Origin: Pseudomonas sp. K2I15 | GTDB taxonomy: Bacteria > Pseudomonadota > Gammaproteobacteria > Pseudomonadales > Pseudomonadaceae | Direction: 5' to 3' | Length of the DNA: 64,000 bases | Assembly: GCF_002204795.1 (NCBI RefSeq) | Contig: NZ_NIXO01000006.1 | Location: 1-64,000 of the forward strand | Shown here: piece by piece, positions 38,374-47,868 of the stretch | Numbering within the stretch: position 1 is the first letter of the stretch | Layout: every line of letters begins with the position of its first letter | Made by a program: the position numbers and the translations under genes | The notes under the pieces: generated by a model | What the model saw: only the letters and a program-made list of their open reading frames with translations | Databases searched by the model: none | What the model was told of the DNA's origin: nothing

Positions 38374-40965
38374 TTATATCCGAGTCTTCAGTGCATATAA
38401 CATTTCGAGCGCTTTTCGCGGCGTCAAGTCGTCCAGGTCAAGCTTGGCCAACTCATCCAGCACCGGATGAGGCAGGCTGGCGAACATGTCGCTCTGGTGT
38501 GGCGCGCTGGGTTTGTTGCTGGTTTTAGCCGGGCTGGCCACGGGAATCTCGTGGGGCAGGGCGGTTTCTTCCAGGCGGCTCAGGTGCTCGCGGGCACGGG
38601 TGATTACCTCGGTTGGCACACCGGCCAGTTGCGCCACGGCCAGGCCGTAACTCTGGCTAGCCGGGCCGGGCAGTACGTGGTGCAGGAACACGATACGCTC
38701 GTTGTGCTCGGTGGCATTGAGGTGAACGTTGGCGACCAGCGGCTCGTTTTCCGGCAGCACGGTCAGCTCGAAGTAGTGTGTGGCGAACAGCGTATACGCC
38801 CGCAGGTGCGCCAATCGCTCGGCTGCAGCCCACGCCAGGGACAGCCCGTCGAAGGTGCTGGTGCCGCGGCCCACCTCGTCCATCAGCACCAGGCTGCGTT
38901 CGGTGGCGTTGTGCAGGATGTTGGCGGTTTCGCTCATTTCCACCATAAAGGTCGAACGGCCACCGGCCAGGTCATCGCTGGAGCCGATCCGCGTGAAGAT
39001 GCGGTCCACCAGGGACAATTCGCAACTGGCCGCCGGCACAAAGCTGCCGATATGTGCCAGTAGCACGATCAATGCGGTCTGACGCATGTAGGTGGATTTA
39101 CCGCCCATGTTCGGACCGGTGATCACCAACATGCGGGTATCGTCGTCCAGCGACAGGTCGTTGGCGACGAACGGTGTGGTCAACACCTGCTCCACCACCG
39201 GGTGGCGACCTTGCACGATACGCATGCACGGCTCGCTGACAAAACGCGGGCAGTTCAGGTCAAGGTTCAGGGCACGCTCGGCCAGGTTGCTCAGCACATC
39301 CAGTTCGGCCAGGGCGGCGGCTGTGTCCTGCAACGGCGCCAGCTTGTCGATCAAGCTTTCCAGCAAGGCCTCGTAGAGCATCTTTTCCCGAGCCAGGGCG
39401 CGGCTTTTGGCCGACAGCGCCTTGTCTTCGAAGGCTTTCAACTCTGGCGTGATAAAGCGCTCGGCGCCCTTGAGGGTCTGGCGGCGCTGGTAATCAATCG
39501 GCGCCTGCTCGGCCTGCTTGCTCGGCAACTCAATAAAGTAGCCGTGCACACGGTTGTAGCCGACTTTCAGGTTAGCAAGGCCGGTGCGGGCTTTTTCGCG
39601 GGCTTCCAGGTCGATCAGGAACTGCCCGGCGTTTTCGCTCAGGGATTGCAGTTCATCCAGTTCGGTGTCGTAGCCGGTTTTCAACACGCCACCGTCACGA
39701 ATGATCGCGGGCGGGTTGTCGATGATGGCTTTTTCCAGCAGCGCCGCCAGTTCCGGGTAGGTGCTGGTGGTGACTGCCAACTGCTGCAGGTGCGGCGCAT
39801 CCAGTTCGGTCATCGCCGCTTGCAGTTGTGGCAGGGCGCCGAGGGCATCGCGCAGGCGTGCCAGGTCGCGGGGCCGTGCGTTACGCAGGCCGATCCGCGC
39901 GAGGATCCGCTCGATGTCGCCGATTTCCTTGAGCTGCGGTTGCAGCTTTTCAAAGCGGTAGCGGTCCAGCAGGCAGGTAATAGAAGTCTGACGGGCTTGC
40001 AGCACCGTCAAATCCCTCAGCGGGCGGTTCAACCAGCGGGTCAGCAAGCGGCTGCCCATGGCGGTCTGGCAACGGTCGACCACCGACTGCAAAGTGTTGT
40101 CGCGACCGCCGGCCAGGTTGGTGTCCAGCTCCAGGTTGCGCCGGCTGGCGCCGTCCAGCACCACGGTGTCGTCCAGGCGTTCATGACGCAGGCTGCGCAA
40201 ATGCGGCAGGGCGGTGCGCTGGGTTTCCTTGGCATAGCTGAGCAGGCAACCGGCAGCGCCGATGGCCAGGGTCAGGGTCTCGCAACCGAAGCCCTTGAGG
40301 TCTTGCACGGAGAATTGCTGGCAAAGACTTTTCAGCGCCGAATCACGCTCGAAATCCCACGGCGCACGGCGCTTGGTCCCACGGCGACGTTCCGCCGGCA
40401 AGTCCTTTGGCCAGTCATCCGGGATCATCAACTCCACCGGGTTGACGCGCTCCAGCTCCGCCAGCAGGTTCTCCCAGCCCTTGATCTCCAGCACCGTGAA
40501 GTTGCCACTGGTGATGTCCAGCACCGCCAGGCCGAACAGTCGCTCGTCCCCCAACACCGCGGCGATCAGGTTGTCGCGACGCTCATCCAGCAGCGCCTCA
40601 TCACTCACCGTGCCTGGGGTAATGATGCGCACCACCTGACGTTCAACCGGGCCCTTGCTGGTGGCCGGGTCGCCGATCTGCTCACAGATAACAACCGACT
40701 CGCCCAGCTTCACCAGCTTGACCAGGTAGCCTTCCAACGAATGATAAGGAATCCCGCACATCGGAATCGCCTGCCCGGCTGACTGCCCGCGCGCGGTCAG
40801 GGTGATGTCCAGCAACTTGGCGGCCTTCTTCGCGTCCTCATAGAAGATCTCGTAGAAGTCGCCCATGCGATAGAACATCAACTGATCAGGGTGCTGGTTT
40901 TTCAGGCGCCAGTACTGCTGCATCATTGGGGTGTGGGAGGACAGATCGGACGTGTTTTTACTCAT
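38374..40965 (-). CDS. mutS: DNA mismatch repair protein MutS
   Basis: This 863-residue mismatch sensor has the N-terminal Phe-x-Glu mismatch motif ([15 protein letters not shown]), connector, core, clamp, and ATPase with Walker [10 protein letters not shown] and Walker [16 protein letters not shown]. It is full length. Its start faces the tailocin repressor, so the tailocin occupies the mutS/cinA interval. Confidence 0.97.
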   Translation of the reverse strand: MSKNTSDLSSHTPMMQQYWRLKNQHPDQLMFYRMGDFYEIFYEDAKKAAKLLDITLTARGQSAGQAIPMCGIPYHSLEGYLVKLVKLGESVVICEQIGDPATSKGPVERQVVRIITPGTVSDEALLDERRDNLIAAVLGDERLFGLAVLDITSGNFTVLEIKGWENLLAELERVNPVELMIPDDWPKDLPAERRRGTKRRAPWDFERDSALKSLCQQFSVQDLKGFGCETLTLAIGAAGCLLSYAKETQRTALPHLRSLRHERLDDTVVLDGASRRNLELDTNLAGGRDNTLQSVVDRCQTAMGSRLLTRWLNRPLRDLTVLQARQTSITCLLDRYRFEKLQPQLKEIGDIERILARIGLRNARPRDLARLRDALGALPQLQAAMTELDAPHLQQLAVTTSTYPELAALLEKAIIDNPPAIIRDGGVLKTGYDTELDELQSLSENAGQFLIDLEAREKARTGLANLKVGYNRVHGYFIELPSKQAEQAPIDYQRRQTLKGAERFITPELKAFEDKALSAKSRALAREKMLYEALLESLIDKLAPLQDTAAALAELDVLSNLAERALNLDLNCPRFVSEPCMRIVQGRHPVVEQVLTTPFVANDLSLDDDTRMLVITGPNMGGKSTYMRQTALIVLLAHIGSFVPAASCELSLVDRIFTRIGSSDDLAGGRSTFMVEMSETANILHNATERSLVLMDEVGRGTSTFDGLSLAWAAAERLAHLRAYTLFATHYFELTVLPENEPLVANVHLNATEHNERIVFLHHVLPGPASQSYGLAVAQLAGVPTEVITRAREHLSRLEETALPHEIPVASPAKTSNKPSAPHQSDMFASLPHPVLDELAKLDLDDLTPRKALEMLYALKTRI

Positions 40966-41101
40966 TGGATAGTTAGCAAATTCGTTGAAAGTGGTGGGGC
41001 AAAGGGGGCGCTTGGCCCAGCATTTTTTGCAATGGGCGCAAGGTTAACACGCGAGGTCGGGGCTTCGCAGTGCACAAACAGTCAGGTAAAACCCGGCAAT
41101 C

Positions 41102-41127
41102 AATGCATTAAATATGCAAATTAGCAT
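41102..41127. promoter_or_regulatory. Repressor operator-like sites before the repressor gene
   Basis: AATGCATT (41102-41109) and ATGC-N6-GCAT (41114-41127) echo the ATGCAT units found after the repressor gene. They probably mediate autoregulation. Confidence 0.5.
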
Positions 41128-41163
41128 TTGCCAAGCATCAAAACTGCCTGCACTATCCGCGTT

Positions 41164-41898
41164 ATGCAAAAACGCAACGTTTCTATCGTCTTAAGAGAGC
41201 TGCTGGACCGCGACCGGATCTCCCCCACGGAGCTTCACCGGCGTACCGGCGTGCCTCAATCCACACTGTCCCGGATCCTCAGCGGCAAGATCGTTGACCC
41301 GTCAGACAAGCATATCTCACGCATCGCCGATTACTTCCAGGTCAGCACCGACCAGCTGCGCGGGCGCGCGGCGCTGGTGCCGGCGCGGTCGGAAGAGCGC
41401 GACCCGATGCATTCGGAACTCAAGGACATAAGCCTGTGGGACGACGACACGCCCGTTAATGATGACGAGGTGTCGATCCCCTTTCTGCGCGAGGTTGAAT
41501 TGGCTGCTGGATCAGGAAGATTCGTCATCGAGGAAAGCGAGAAGGCCAGCCTGCGTTTCGGCAAGCGCAGCCTGCGGCATAACGGTGTGCAGTTCGACCA
41601 GGCCAAGTGCGTCACGGTGCGCGGCAACAGTATGTTGCCGGTGCTGCGTGATGGCGCAACGGTAGGCGTTAACGCCGGCAAGTGCGGGATTGGTGACATC
41701 GTTGATGGTGACCTGTATGCCATTAATCACAACGGCCAACTGCGGGTGAAACAGCTCTATCGTCTGCCTTCGGGGATTCGCCTGCGCAGCTTCAACCGCG
41801 ATGAACACCCGGACGAGGACTACAGCTTCCAGGACATCCAGGATGAGCAGATCAGCATCCTCGGCCACGTTTTCTGGTGGGGCATGTACGCCCGCTAA
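41164..41898 (+). CDS. Tailocin repressor, S24/LexA-like (PrtR type)
   Basis: This 244-residue repressor has an N-terminal helix-turn-helix (about 10-65; HRRTGVPQSTLSRILSG) and a C-terminal S24 peptidase domain. The serine is in VRGNSMLPVL and the lysine in LRVKQLYR. The self-cleavage dipeptide Ala-Gly fits ELAAGSGRF. DNA damage would therefore relieve repression through RecA. I set the start at 41164 (MQKRNVSIV). Palindromic ATGCAT sites flank the gene. Confidence 0.9.
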   Translation: MQKRNVSIVLRELLDRDRISPTELHRRTGVPQSTLSRILSGKIVDPSDKHISRIADYFQVSTDQLRGRAALVPARSEERDPMHSELKDISLWDDDTPVNDDEVSIPFLREVELAAGSGRFVIEESEKASLRFGKRSLRHNGVQFDQAKCVTVRGNSMLPVLRDGATVGVNAGKCGIGDIVDGDLYAINHNGQLRVKQLYRLPSGIRLRSFNRDEHPDEDYSFQDIQDEQISILGHVFWWGMYAR

Positions 41899-41914
41899 CC
41901 CTCGTGCGTAAGAC

Positions 41915-41942
41915 AAAGCCCGCCAATGAGCGGGCTTTTTTT
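41915..41942 (+). terminator. Terminator after the repressor gene
   Basis: AAAGCCCGC / GCGGGCTTTTTTT stem with a 6-base loop lies 17 bases after the repressor stop. Confidence 0.9.
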
Positions 41943-41985
41943 CGCCTGTGCAAAACCTCCAAGTCCTTTGCCCATAAGGCTATCA

Positions 41986-42055
41986 ATGCATCCATGCATA
42001 TATTCCGTAAAAATAAATGCATTTGTGCATTGACTGTATATGCATACATGCATAT
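41986..42055. promoter_or_regulatory. Three palindromic operators of the tailocin promoter
   Basis: ATGCATCCATGCAT (41986-41999), AATGCATTTGTGCATT (42016-42031) and ATATGCATACATGCATAT (42038-42055) are palindromic ATGCAT-type units. The last two overlap the -35 and the spacer/-10 of the predicted promoter. The third also contains CTGTATATGCATACAT (42034-42049), one base from a LexA box. They are the likely targets of the S24 repressor. Confidence 0.7.
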
Positions 42056-42058
42056 TCT
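42030..42058 (+). promoter_or_regulatory. Predicted tailocin leader promoter
   Basis: TTGACT (42030-42035), a 17-base spacer and TATTCT (42053-42058) form a sigma-70-type promoter under the operators. The start would be near 42065. Confidence 0.6.
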
Positions 42059-42064
42059 TCATCT

Positions 42065-42421
42065 CAAGCCAGCCAAGAAGGCCTGGTGGAGGCGGCAAGG
42101 ATGCTGCCAAGGAAGACAAGGACGTTACGCAACACCGGCAAGGACGCCATCGAAGCGATGGCACGGATGCCAGGCAACACCGGCAAGGATGCCGACGCTC
42201 TTTAGTTTCAAACCGCTTCAAGAACAGGCAGCGATGAACCGGCCTTAACGGTTCAGAGGGTTGGCAACTGGCCCGGGTGTGCAGCGTAAAGCACCAGAAG
42301 CAGTTATCCGGCAGACAGGGATCGTGGTCGGAAAAACATTGAGGAAAGGTCCGTACCGCGCCAGTAGCGCCGAAAGACCGAGGACCGCATTACTGAAAAG
42401 CCCGGGCAACCGGGCTTTTTG
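42065..42421 (+). ncRNA. Candidate RsmA/RsmE-binding RNA or leader of the tailocin
   Basis: The predicted transcript carries six CANGGANG motifs at 42096, 42108, 42117, 42139, 42162 and 42184. Four lie in hairpins with hexaloop ANGGAN closed by C-G: GGCGGC-AAGGAT-GCTGCC (42091-42108), GGC-AAGGAC-GCC (42137-42148), TGGC-ACGGAT-GCCA (42159-42172) and CGGC-AAGGAT-GCCG (42181-42194). This is the preferred site for RsmA/RsmE. An intrinsic terminator (42396-42420) ends it 73 bases before the holin gene. No protein can be supported here. It could be a sponge RNA or a controlled leader; untested. Confidence 0.6.
42396..42420 (+). terminator. Terminator between leader RNA and holin gene
   Basis: AAAAGCCCGG / CCGGGCTTTTT with a GCAA loop. 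The structural genes must be reached by read-through, antitermination or an unseen promoter in the next 70 bases. Confidence 0.85.
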
Positions 42422-42493
42422 GAATGCCTACCTATAAATGGAATTACCCAAAACCCGGCAACGCGCCGGTAATGCTCAGCCAGGAGGCGTGAC

Positions 42494-42832
42494 ATGACAA
42501 ACGAGCAGCAAGCGTTAGCGGAAATGCCTATCTGGCTGGTGATCGTACTGGCCCTGATCGGCGGTGTTTCCGGAGAAATGTGGCGCGCCGACAAGGAAGG
42601 CGCCCGCGGTTGGTCGCTGGTGCGGCGCCTGGCCCTGCGTTCCGGGGCGTGCATGGTCTGCGGAGTTTCAGCCCTGATGCTGTGCTACGCCGCCGGCATG
42701 TCGATCTGGACAGCCGGCGCCATTGGTTGCCTGACCGCCATGGCCGGCGCCGACGTGGCCATCGGCCTTTATGAACGCTGGGCCGCCAAGCGCATCGGCG
42801 TCAACGAAGGCACCGGCCGGGACCCGCAGTAA
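42494..42832 (+). CDS. Tailocin holin
   Basis: This 112-residue protein has three hydrophobic segments (about 10-25, 48-66 and 70-88) and a charged C-terminal tail. It resembles the holins of R-type pyocins and would release the endolysin to the cell wall. CAGGAGGCGTGAC before the ATG is a strong ribosome site. It heads the structural operon. Confidence 0.82.
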   Translation: MTNEQQALAEMPIWLVIVLALIGGVSGEMWRADKEGARGWSLVRRLALRSGACMVCGVSALMLCYAAGMSIWTAGAIGCLTAMAGADVAIGLYERWAAKRIGVNEGTGRDPQ

Positions 42833-42854
42833 CCGTTGCAAGGACGCTACTTAA

Positions 42855-43370
42855 ATGACACTCATCGAAAACCCCTCCCAACTGCCCCAAGCCATCGGCG
42901 AGGCGCTGCACGCGGCCTTTCCGGACCTAAAGGTGGGCAATCATCAGGATTTTCAGGGAGCCGGGGATAACACCGGCGTGTTGATCACGGTCGAAGGCAA
43001 TGGCCCGGGCGTTCGCTCCCGCGAAGGGCGCAAGGCCCACGCCCTGGGAATTTCACTCAAGGCCATGGTCGCTCCAGGTGCATTGCCGTTTGATGCCTGC
43101 GACCTGGCCAGCCAACTGATGGACCTGGTGCTGGATAACCGCTGGAACCTGCCGCAGGCCCAGTGCGACCTGCCGACCAATATCGTCGCCGCGCCCTCAA
43201 TACGCACCACCGCAGAAACGGACTACGACACCTGGGTCGTTACCTTCACCCAAATCCTCTATATCGGACCGCCGTTGCTCAACGATCCCACAGGCAAACC
43301 CCTGTTCGCCTGCACCTGGGAAGTCTCGAACATCGACGACCCCGACCAATACAAACCACTGGCGGAGTAG
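42855..43370 (+). CDS. Tailocin protein of unknown function
   Basis: This 171-residue protein lies between the holin and the baseplate V gene, where R-type pyocin clusters carry an uncharacterised gene. It has no signal peptide. The segment TAETDYDTWVVTFTQILYIGP suggests a phage tail structural fold, possibly a tail-terminator-like protein. No firm family can be given. Confidence 0.65.
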   Translation: MTLIENPSQLPQAIGEALHAAFPDLKVGNHQDFQGAGDNTGVLITVEGNGPGVRSREGRKAHALGISLKAMVAPGALPFDACDLASQLMDLVLDNRWNLPQAQCDLPTNIVAAPSIRTTAETDYDTWVVTFTQILYIGPPLLNDPTGKPLFACTWEVSNIDDPDQYKPLAE

Positions 43371-43373
43371 CTC

Positions 43374-43985
43374 ATGTTCGACGCGCTGTTACGCATGCAA
43401 CTGGGGCCGATCATCGAGCGGTTGGCCGAAATGGAAGCCCAACTTGAAGACCTGTATCGACGCGCTGAAAGTTTCTGCCGCATCGGCGTGTGTCAGGAGG
43501 TCGACGCCGCCAGCAATACCTGCAAGGTCAGCCATGGCGACTTGCTTACCCCGGCGATTCGCTTTTTCAACCCCAGCGCCGGGGCGCAGACCGAAACCCG
43601 CATCCCCTCCGTGGGCGAGCAGTGCCTGTTGCTCAACTACGGCGGCGGGGAGGGTGGGGCGCAATCGGTGGCCTTGTTCGGCTTGAACAGCGACCATTTT
43701 CCGCCGGTCTCCAGCGTCCCGACGCTGACCCGGCGCCGCCATCAGGATGGTACGCAAACCGACTACGACGACGCCGGCCACGTCCTCAACTGGACCAACG
43801 GCCCCACCGCCGTCACCGCTTCCCGAGAACGCGTAGACGTCAATATCGGCCAAGCCCGTCTCGCCATGACCGCTGACAGTATCCAGTTGCAACTCGGCGC
43901 CGTCGGCCTGCTGCTGGATGCCTCCGGCGTTCACCTCAGCGGCCCGGTGGTGGATCACCAGGGCCGCGTGATCAGTACCGCATAA
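43374..43985 (+). CDS. Baseplate spike protein V
   Basis: This 203-residue protein is like P2 gpV. An N-terminal helix (about 1-30) precedes an OB-fold (about 33-100; VCQEVDAASNTCKVSHGDLL) and a C-terminal beta-helix with repeats forming the membrane-piercing spike. It starts 4 bases after the previous stop. Confidence 0.85.
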   Translation: MFDALLRMQLGPIIERLAEMEAQLEDLYRRAESFCRIGVCQEVDAASNTCKVSHGDLLTPAIRFFNPSAGAQTETRIPSVGEQCLLLNYGGGEGGAQSVALFGLNSDHFPPVSSVPTLTRRRHQDGTQTDYDDAGHVLNWTNGPTAVTASRERVDVNIGQARLAMTADSIQLQLGAVGLLLDASGVHLSGPVVDHQGRVISTA

Positions 43986-43994
43986 GGATTTGCC

Positions 43995-44327
43995 ATGATC
44001 GGAATCGATAGAAACACCGGGGCGGCGGTCGATGACTGGCTGCAATTTGTGCAGCGCGCCACCCGCGCGCTGACCACCCCTTTGGGCACCCGTCAGAAGC
44101 GACCGCTGTACGGCTCGATGATCCCGCAATTGCTCGGGCAGAACCTCGGCGATGACCTGCTGATTCTCGCCCAAAGCCATGCCGCCCAAGCGTTCTACAA
44201 CCCGCAGAACGGCATCGCCGACTTCGAAGCGCAAGTCATCGTCGCCAACCGCCAGGGCGCAGGCCTGTTGTTGCGCTTCGCCGGTACCTGGAAAAACCGC
44301 AAACAATCCTTCGAGGTGGTGACATGA
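43995..44327 (+). CDS. Baseplate wedge protein W, gp25-like
   Basis: This 110-residue protein matches P2 gpW/T4 gp25 by size, position and the motif TTPLGTRQKRPLYGSMIPQL. It begins sheath assembly at the baseplate. Its stop overlaps the next start by 4 bases. Confidence 0.88.
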   Translation: MIGIDRNTGAAVDDWLQFVQRATRALTTPLGTRQKRPLYGSMIPQLLGQNLGDDLLILAQSHAAQAFYNPQNGIADFEAQVIVANRQGAGLLLRFAGTWKNRKQSFEVVT

Positions 44328-45319
44328 GCATGCTGATACCCGGCCAGAACCAGTTGGCTGAGCCGGCGATCATTGCCGTCGACGAGTTCGAACCGTTGTT
44401 GGCGGAGTTCAAGGCGTTTGTCGTCGATTACGTCGCCACTCGTGCGCCGGAAAATGCGGCCAAGCTGAAGGTCAGCCTTGAGAATGAAAGCGAGCTGCTG
44501 ACGCTGGCACTGGAAGCCTTCTGCGTTCGCCTGCAAACCCACGAGCGCAAATACAACGCCCGCATCAAACAGATGCTGGCGTGGTGGGCCACCGGCAGCA
44601 ACCTGGACGCACGCCTTGCCGACATGGGCCTGGAGCGCCAGGTGCTCGACCCCGGTGACCCGGCGGCTTTCCCACCTGTGCCGCCGACGTTGGAGAGTGA
44701 TGACGACGCCCGATTGCGTTATTACCTGGCGCCACACGCTCCAGCGGCGGGCTCGCGGATGCAGTATCGCCGGGAGGTTTTCACCCTCGGTGAGCGGCCG
44801 GCGGTGAACGTGCAAAGTGCGGCGCCCGGCATGGTCACGGTCACTTACACCTTCGATCCGGATGGCTACGCGGCGCAGGTCAAGGATGGCAATGGCCGTC
44901 GCACAGCACCGGGTGAAGTCATGGTTACTGTTCTGTCTCGTGAGGGTGACGGCACGCCTTCAGCGGATTTGCTCGACGGCGTGCGTCGACATTTCACACG
45001 ACCGGATGTGCGTCCTGAAACCGACCGCGTGACGGTGCAAGGCGCACAGATCCAGCGCTACAAAATCCGCGTGGTCGCCAAGATCAACGCCGGCCCGGAC
45101 TCGGGGCTGACCCAGGTCGCAGCGCAGCAACTGCTGCAAACCTACGCCGAGTCCTGTCATCGCCTGGAAGGGCGGGTCGACCCGAGCTGGATCGACTACG
45201 CCATTCACTCCGCTGGTGCTGCGCAACTGCAAATCCTCGAGCCGCTGGAGCCGATCATCAGCACGGCGTTCCAGGCCCCTTATTGCACGGGTGTCGAGGT
45301 GGAGGTGCGCACGCTATGA
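44324..45319 (+). CDS. Baseplate protein J
   Basis: This 331-residue wedge protein is like P2 gpJ. Features include VQSAAPGMVTVTYTFDPDGY and the C-terminal LTQVAAQQLLQTYAESCHRL region. It overlaps W and I by 4 bases each, a tight translational chain. Confidence 0.88.
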   Translation: MSMLIPGQNQLAEPAIIAVDEFEPLLAEFKAFVVDYVATRAPENAAKLKVSLENESELLTLALEAFCVRLQTHERKYNARIKQMLAWWATGSNLDARLADMGLERQVLDPGDPAAFPPVPPTLESDDDARLRYYLAPHAPAAGSRMQYRREVFTLGERPAVNVQSAAPGMVTVTYTFDPDGYAAQVKDGNGRRTAPGEVMVTVLSREGDGTPSADLLDGVRRHFTRPDVRPETDRVTVQGAQIQRYKIRVVAKINAGPDSGLTQVAAQQLLQTYAESCHRLEGRVDPSWIDYAIHSAGAAQLQILEPLEPIISTAFQAPYCTGVEVEVRTL

Positions 45320-45945
45320 GTGAGCCAAAAACCAGCCTCTTGCCCGCCAACAGTTCACCGCTGGAAAAGGCGCTGGACTTGGGTTTTGGCCACTTGCTCG
45401 ACCGAGTCACGCCACCGTTCCCTGAACTGATGGACCCGGCCAGCACCCCCGTGGCTTTTCTGCCCTATCTGGCGGCGGACCGAGCCGTCAACGAATGGAG
45501 CACTACCGCCCCCGAAGCCGAAAAGCGCCTGACGGTAAAACTCGCCTGGCCCACTGCCCGGCAAGCTGGCACCCGCCAGGCCCTGGAAAACGCGGCCAAG
45601 GGTTTGCAACTGGCCCCGGAAGTTCGCGCCTGGTACGAGCAGACACCGCCCGGCGAGCCCTACAGCTTTTCTGTCCGGGCCTACACCGAACTGCCCTACA
45701 GCGAAGAAATTGACACGCGTCTCGACCACCGCCTGTCCGACGCCAAAAGCGAGCGCGACATCCTTTCGATCTCCGTGGGTTTGAGCGCGTTTGGCCGCCA
45801 CAGCATCGGCGCCGCCACCGTGTGCGGCGAACTGACCACGATTTATCCGCTGGTGCTTACCGGGGTCGAGGCATCTGGCAGGTGCTTCATCGCCGCCGGC
45901 CTCTACATCGTTGAAACCACCACCCTTTATCCACAGGAGTCCTAA
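45316..45945 (+). CDS. Baseplate/tail protein I
   Basis: This 209-residue protein matches P2 gpI by order and by LLPANSSPLEKALDLGFGHL near the N-terminus. It connects baseplate wedges and fibres. I set the start at 45316, overlapping the J stop. Confidence 0.85.
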   Translation: MSEPKTSLLPANSSPLEKALDLGFGHLLDRVTPPFPELMDPASTPVAFLPYLAADRAVNEWSTTAPEAEKRLTVKLAWPTARQAGTRQALENAAKGLQLAPEVRAWYEQTPPGEPYSFSVRAYTELPYSEEIDTRLDHRLSDAKSERDILSISVGLSAFGRHSIGAATVCGELTTIYPLVLTGVEASGRCFIAAGLYIVETTTLYPQES

Positions 45946-47865
45946 ATGGCTGACTACTACACCCTGCTCACCAATGCGGGGATCGCTTATGAAACAGCCT
46001 GCAAGGCTGCTGGCGTGCCGATCAAACTGGCGCAGATCTCGGTCGGCGATGGCAACGGCGCGGTTTATAACCCTGACGCGAACGCCCAGGCGCTGAAGCG
46101 CGAAGTGTGGCGCGGCCCCTTGAACGCATTGTTCCAGGATGACAAAAACCCTAGCTGGTTGCTGGCTGAGGTAACGATTCCTCCCGAGGTGGGCGGCTGG
46201 TACGTGCGCGAGGCAGGGATCTGGACCGACACCGGCATTTTGTACGCGATCGTCAAATATCCAGAGTCGTTTAAGCCGGTGCTTGCGACGTCGGGCTCTG
46301 GAAAAGAGTTCTATATCCGGTCGATTTTCGAGACGAGCAACGCATCAGAAGTGACGCTGCTTATCGACGACAATGTCGTCAAGGCCACGCGGGCCTGGGT
46401 GGTCGGCTATGTCGCTGATGAGCTGGCCAAGCTCGATAGCAAGCGGTCGGTTCGTGTGGTTACCACGGCAAATATCGTGTTGAGTGGCCCGCAGCAAGTT
46501 GATGGTGTTGCGGTTGTTGTTGGCGACCGTGTTTTGGTCGCTAAGCAAACGGTTGGCAAGGATAACGGCCTGTATGTTGTAGCCACCGGCGCCTGGGTGC
46601 GTGCGACAGATGCGGATAATAGCCTAGAGGTGACGCCCGGCCTGTTCGTCAGTGTCGAAGAGGGCACAGCCTACGGTGACAGCGTTTGGCAGCTCGTTAC
46701 GGATGCGCCGATCGTGTTGGGTACCACTGCACTGACCTTTGAAATGGTAGCAGGGCGCACGGGCGTCGTCGCTGGCACCTACCGTAGCGTGACCGTGGAT
46801 AAGCTCGGTCGCGTTATTGCGGGTACAAACCCGACAACGCTTGCGGGGAGCGGTATTACTGATGGTGCAACAAAGACCGCGCTCGCCGAAGCGATTAGCG
46901 GTGTAGTGGCAAAGACTGGCGGCACGATGTCGGGTTCGATTACGTTATCTAACAATACCGAGGACACCCCGGAGCTTGGTTTTAAATCCCCAACTGGTGA
47001 AGTATATTTTGATTTATATAATCAAAACGCAAGAATCTTCGCAAGATACAATGGGGTTGATTCAACGCCGCTTCTGTTAAATCTTCCAACGCAGACGGCC
47101 TATGTGTTTGACAGTATTATCTGGAACGCTGCAAATTTTGACCCCGCAGCAAAGCTTGCGGTAGGGGCTGGCGGGTGGCTCGGCGTACCGGCAATAGTCA
47201 GCGGGCCTATTGCGGGGATTTCCTCAAGCCAACTATTTTCTGCTGTTGGTCCAGGCACTACAGATACGTCGCCTAGCTACCCGAATACGGTTGGCCTGCA
47301 TATGATCTTTGCCAACCCACAGTTTGGCGCCGACATCGCAGTAAGCCTCAACGACAATATAGGTGCTCTTTTATTCCGTAACTTAGGTCCGAACTCAAGT
47401 GGTTGGCGTAAGGTCTGGCATGACGGAAACTTTAACCCGTCATCGAAATTAAACGCGCAAAATTGCGCAAATGCTGGCTTTACCGATAATACGGCTGTCA
47501 TGCCGTTCATGACTCACTCAAATGGCACAACAGTGGCGCTCCAAGTGAGAAAGCCAAATGATACGGCGTTGTTAACCACAAACGGCTGGAGCAAGAACGC
47601 AGATACCGGCGAGGTCATCCAGTGGATCGAGTTTGCTTTTGACGACATGCCATCTATCAAAACAGTAAACGTAACTTGGCCTTTTCAATTTCCAACACAG
47701 TTTATTAACGCGAAGATCAGCTTTCGTAAAAACTCAGCGGCAGCAGCATGCCTGCAAGGTTATTGCTCAGTGCCCACCACGGCGGGTTGTACGGTTTACA
47801 TCGAGGAATGGGCACCCATTGTTCAATCAGGGATAGTCGTAACTGTCGAGGCTAGGGGTAATTAA
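45946..47865 (+). CDS. Tail fibre, receptor-binding protein
   Basis: This 639-residue fibre begins with a conserved baseplate-attachment domain (about 1-160; YYTLLTNAGIAYETACKAAG). Beta repeats follow (about 165-300; VDGVAVVVGDRVLVAKQT), then a variable shaft and tip (about 330-639). The DNA of the distal half is far more A/T-rich: bases 46981-47040 hold 17 G/C of 60. The tip fixes which bacteria the tailocin kills. It directly precedes its chaperone. Confidence 0.88.
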   Translation: MADYYTLLTNAGIAYETACKAAGVPIKLAQISVGDGNGAVYNPDANAQALKREVWRGPLNALFQDDKNPSWLLAEVTIPPEVGGWYVREAGIWTDTGILYAIVKYPESFKPVLATSGSGKEFYIRSIFETSNASEVTLLIDDNVVKATRAWVVGYVADELAKLDSKRSVRVVTTANIVLSGPQQVDGVAVVVGDRVLVAKQTVGKDNGLYVVATGAWVRATDADNSLEVTPGLFVSVEEGTAYGDSVWQLVTDAPIVLGTTALTFEMVAGRTGVVAGTYRSVTVDKLGRVIAGTNPTTLAGSGITDGATKTALAEAISGVVAKTGGTMSGSITLSNNTEDTPELGFKSPTGEVYFDLYNQNARIFARYNGVDSTPLLLNLPTQTAYVFDSIIWNAANFDPAAKLAVGAGGWLGVPAIVSGPIAGISSSQLFSAVGPGTTDTSPSYPNTVGLHMIFANPQFGADIAVSLNDNIGALLFRNLGPNSSGWRKVWHDGNFNPSSKLNAQNCANAGFTDNTAVMPFMTHSNGTTVALQVRKPNDTALLTTNGWSKNADTGEVIQWIEFAFDDMPSIKTVNVTWPFQFPTQFINAKISFRKNSAAAACLQGYCSVPTTAGCTVYIEEWAPIVQSGIVVTVEARGN

Positions 47866-47868
47866 GAA

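Noticed and set aside
42091..42194. Possible CRISPR-like repeat
   Set aside because: Units are short, unevenly spaced and hairpin-forming, with no spacers or cas genes.
42017..42205. Small frames through the tailocin leader (GKDA-type repeats)
   Set aside because: They begin inside operators, switch frame across the repeats and have no ribosome site; RNA hairpins explain the repeats better.
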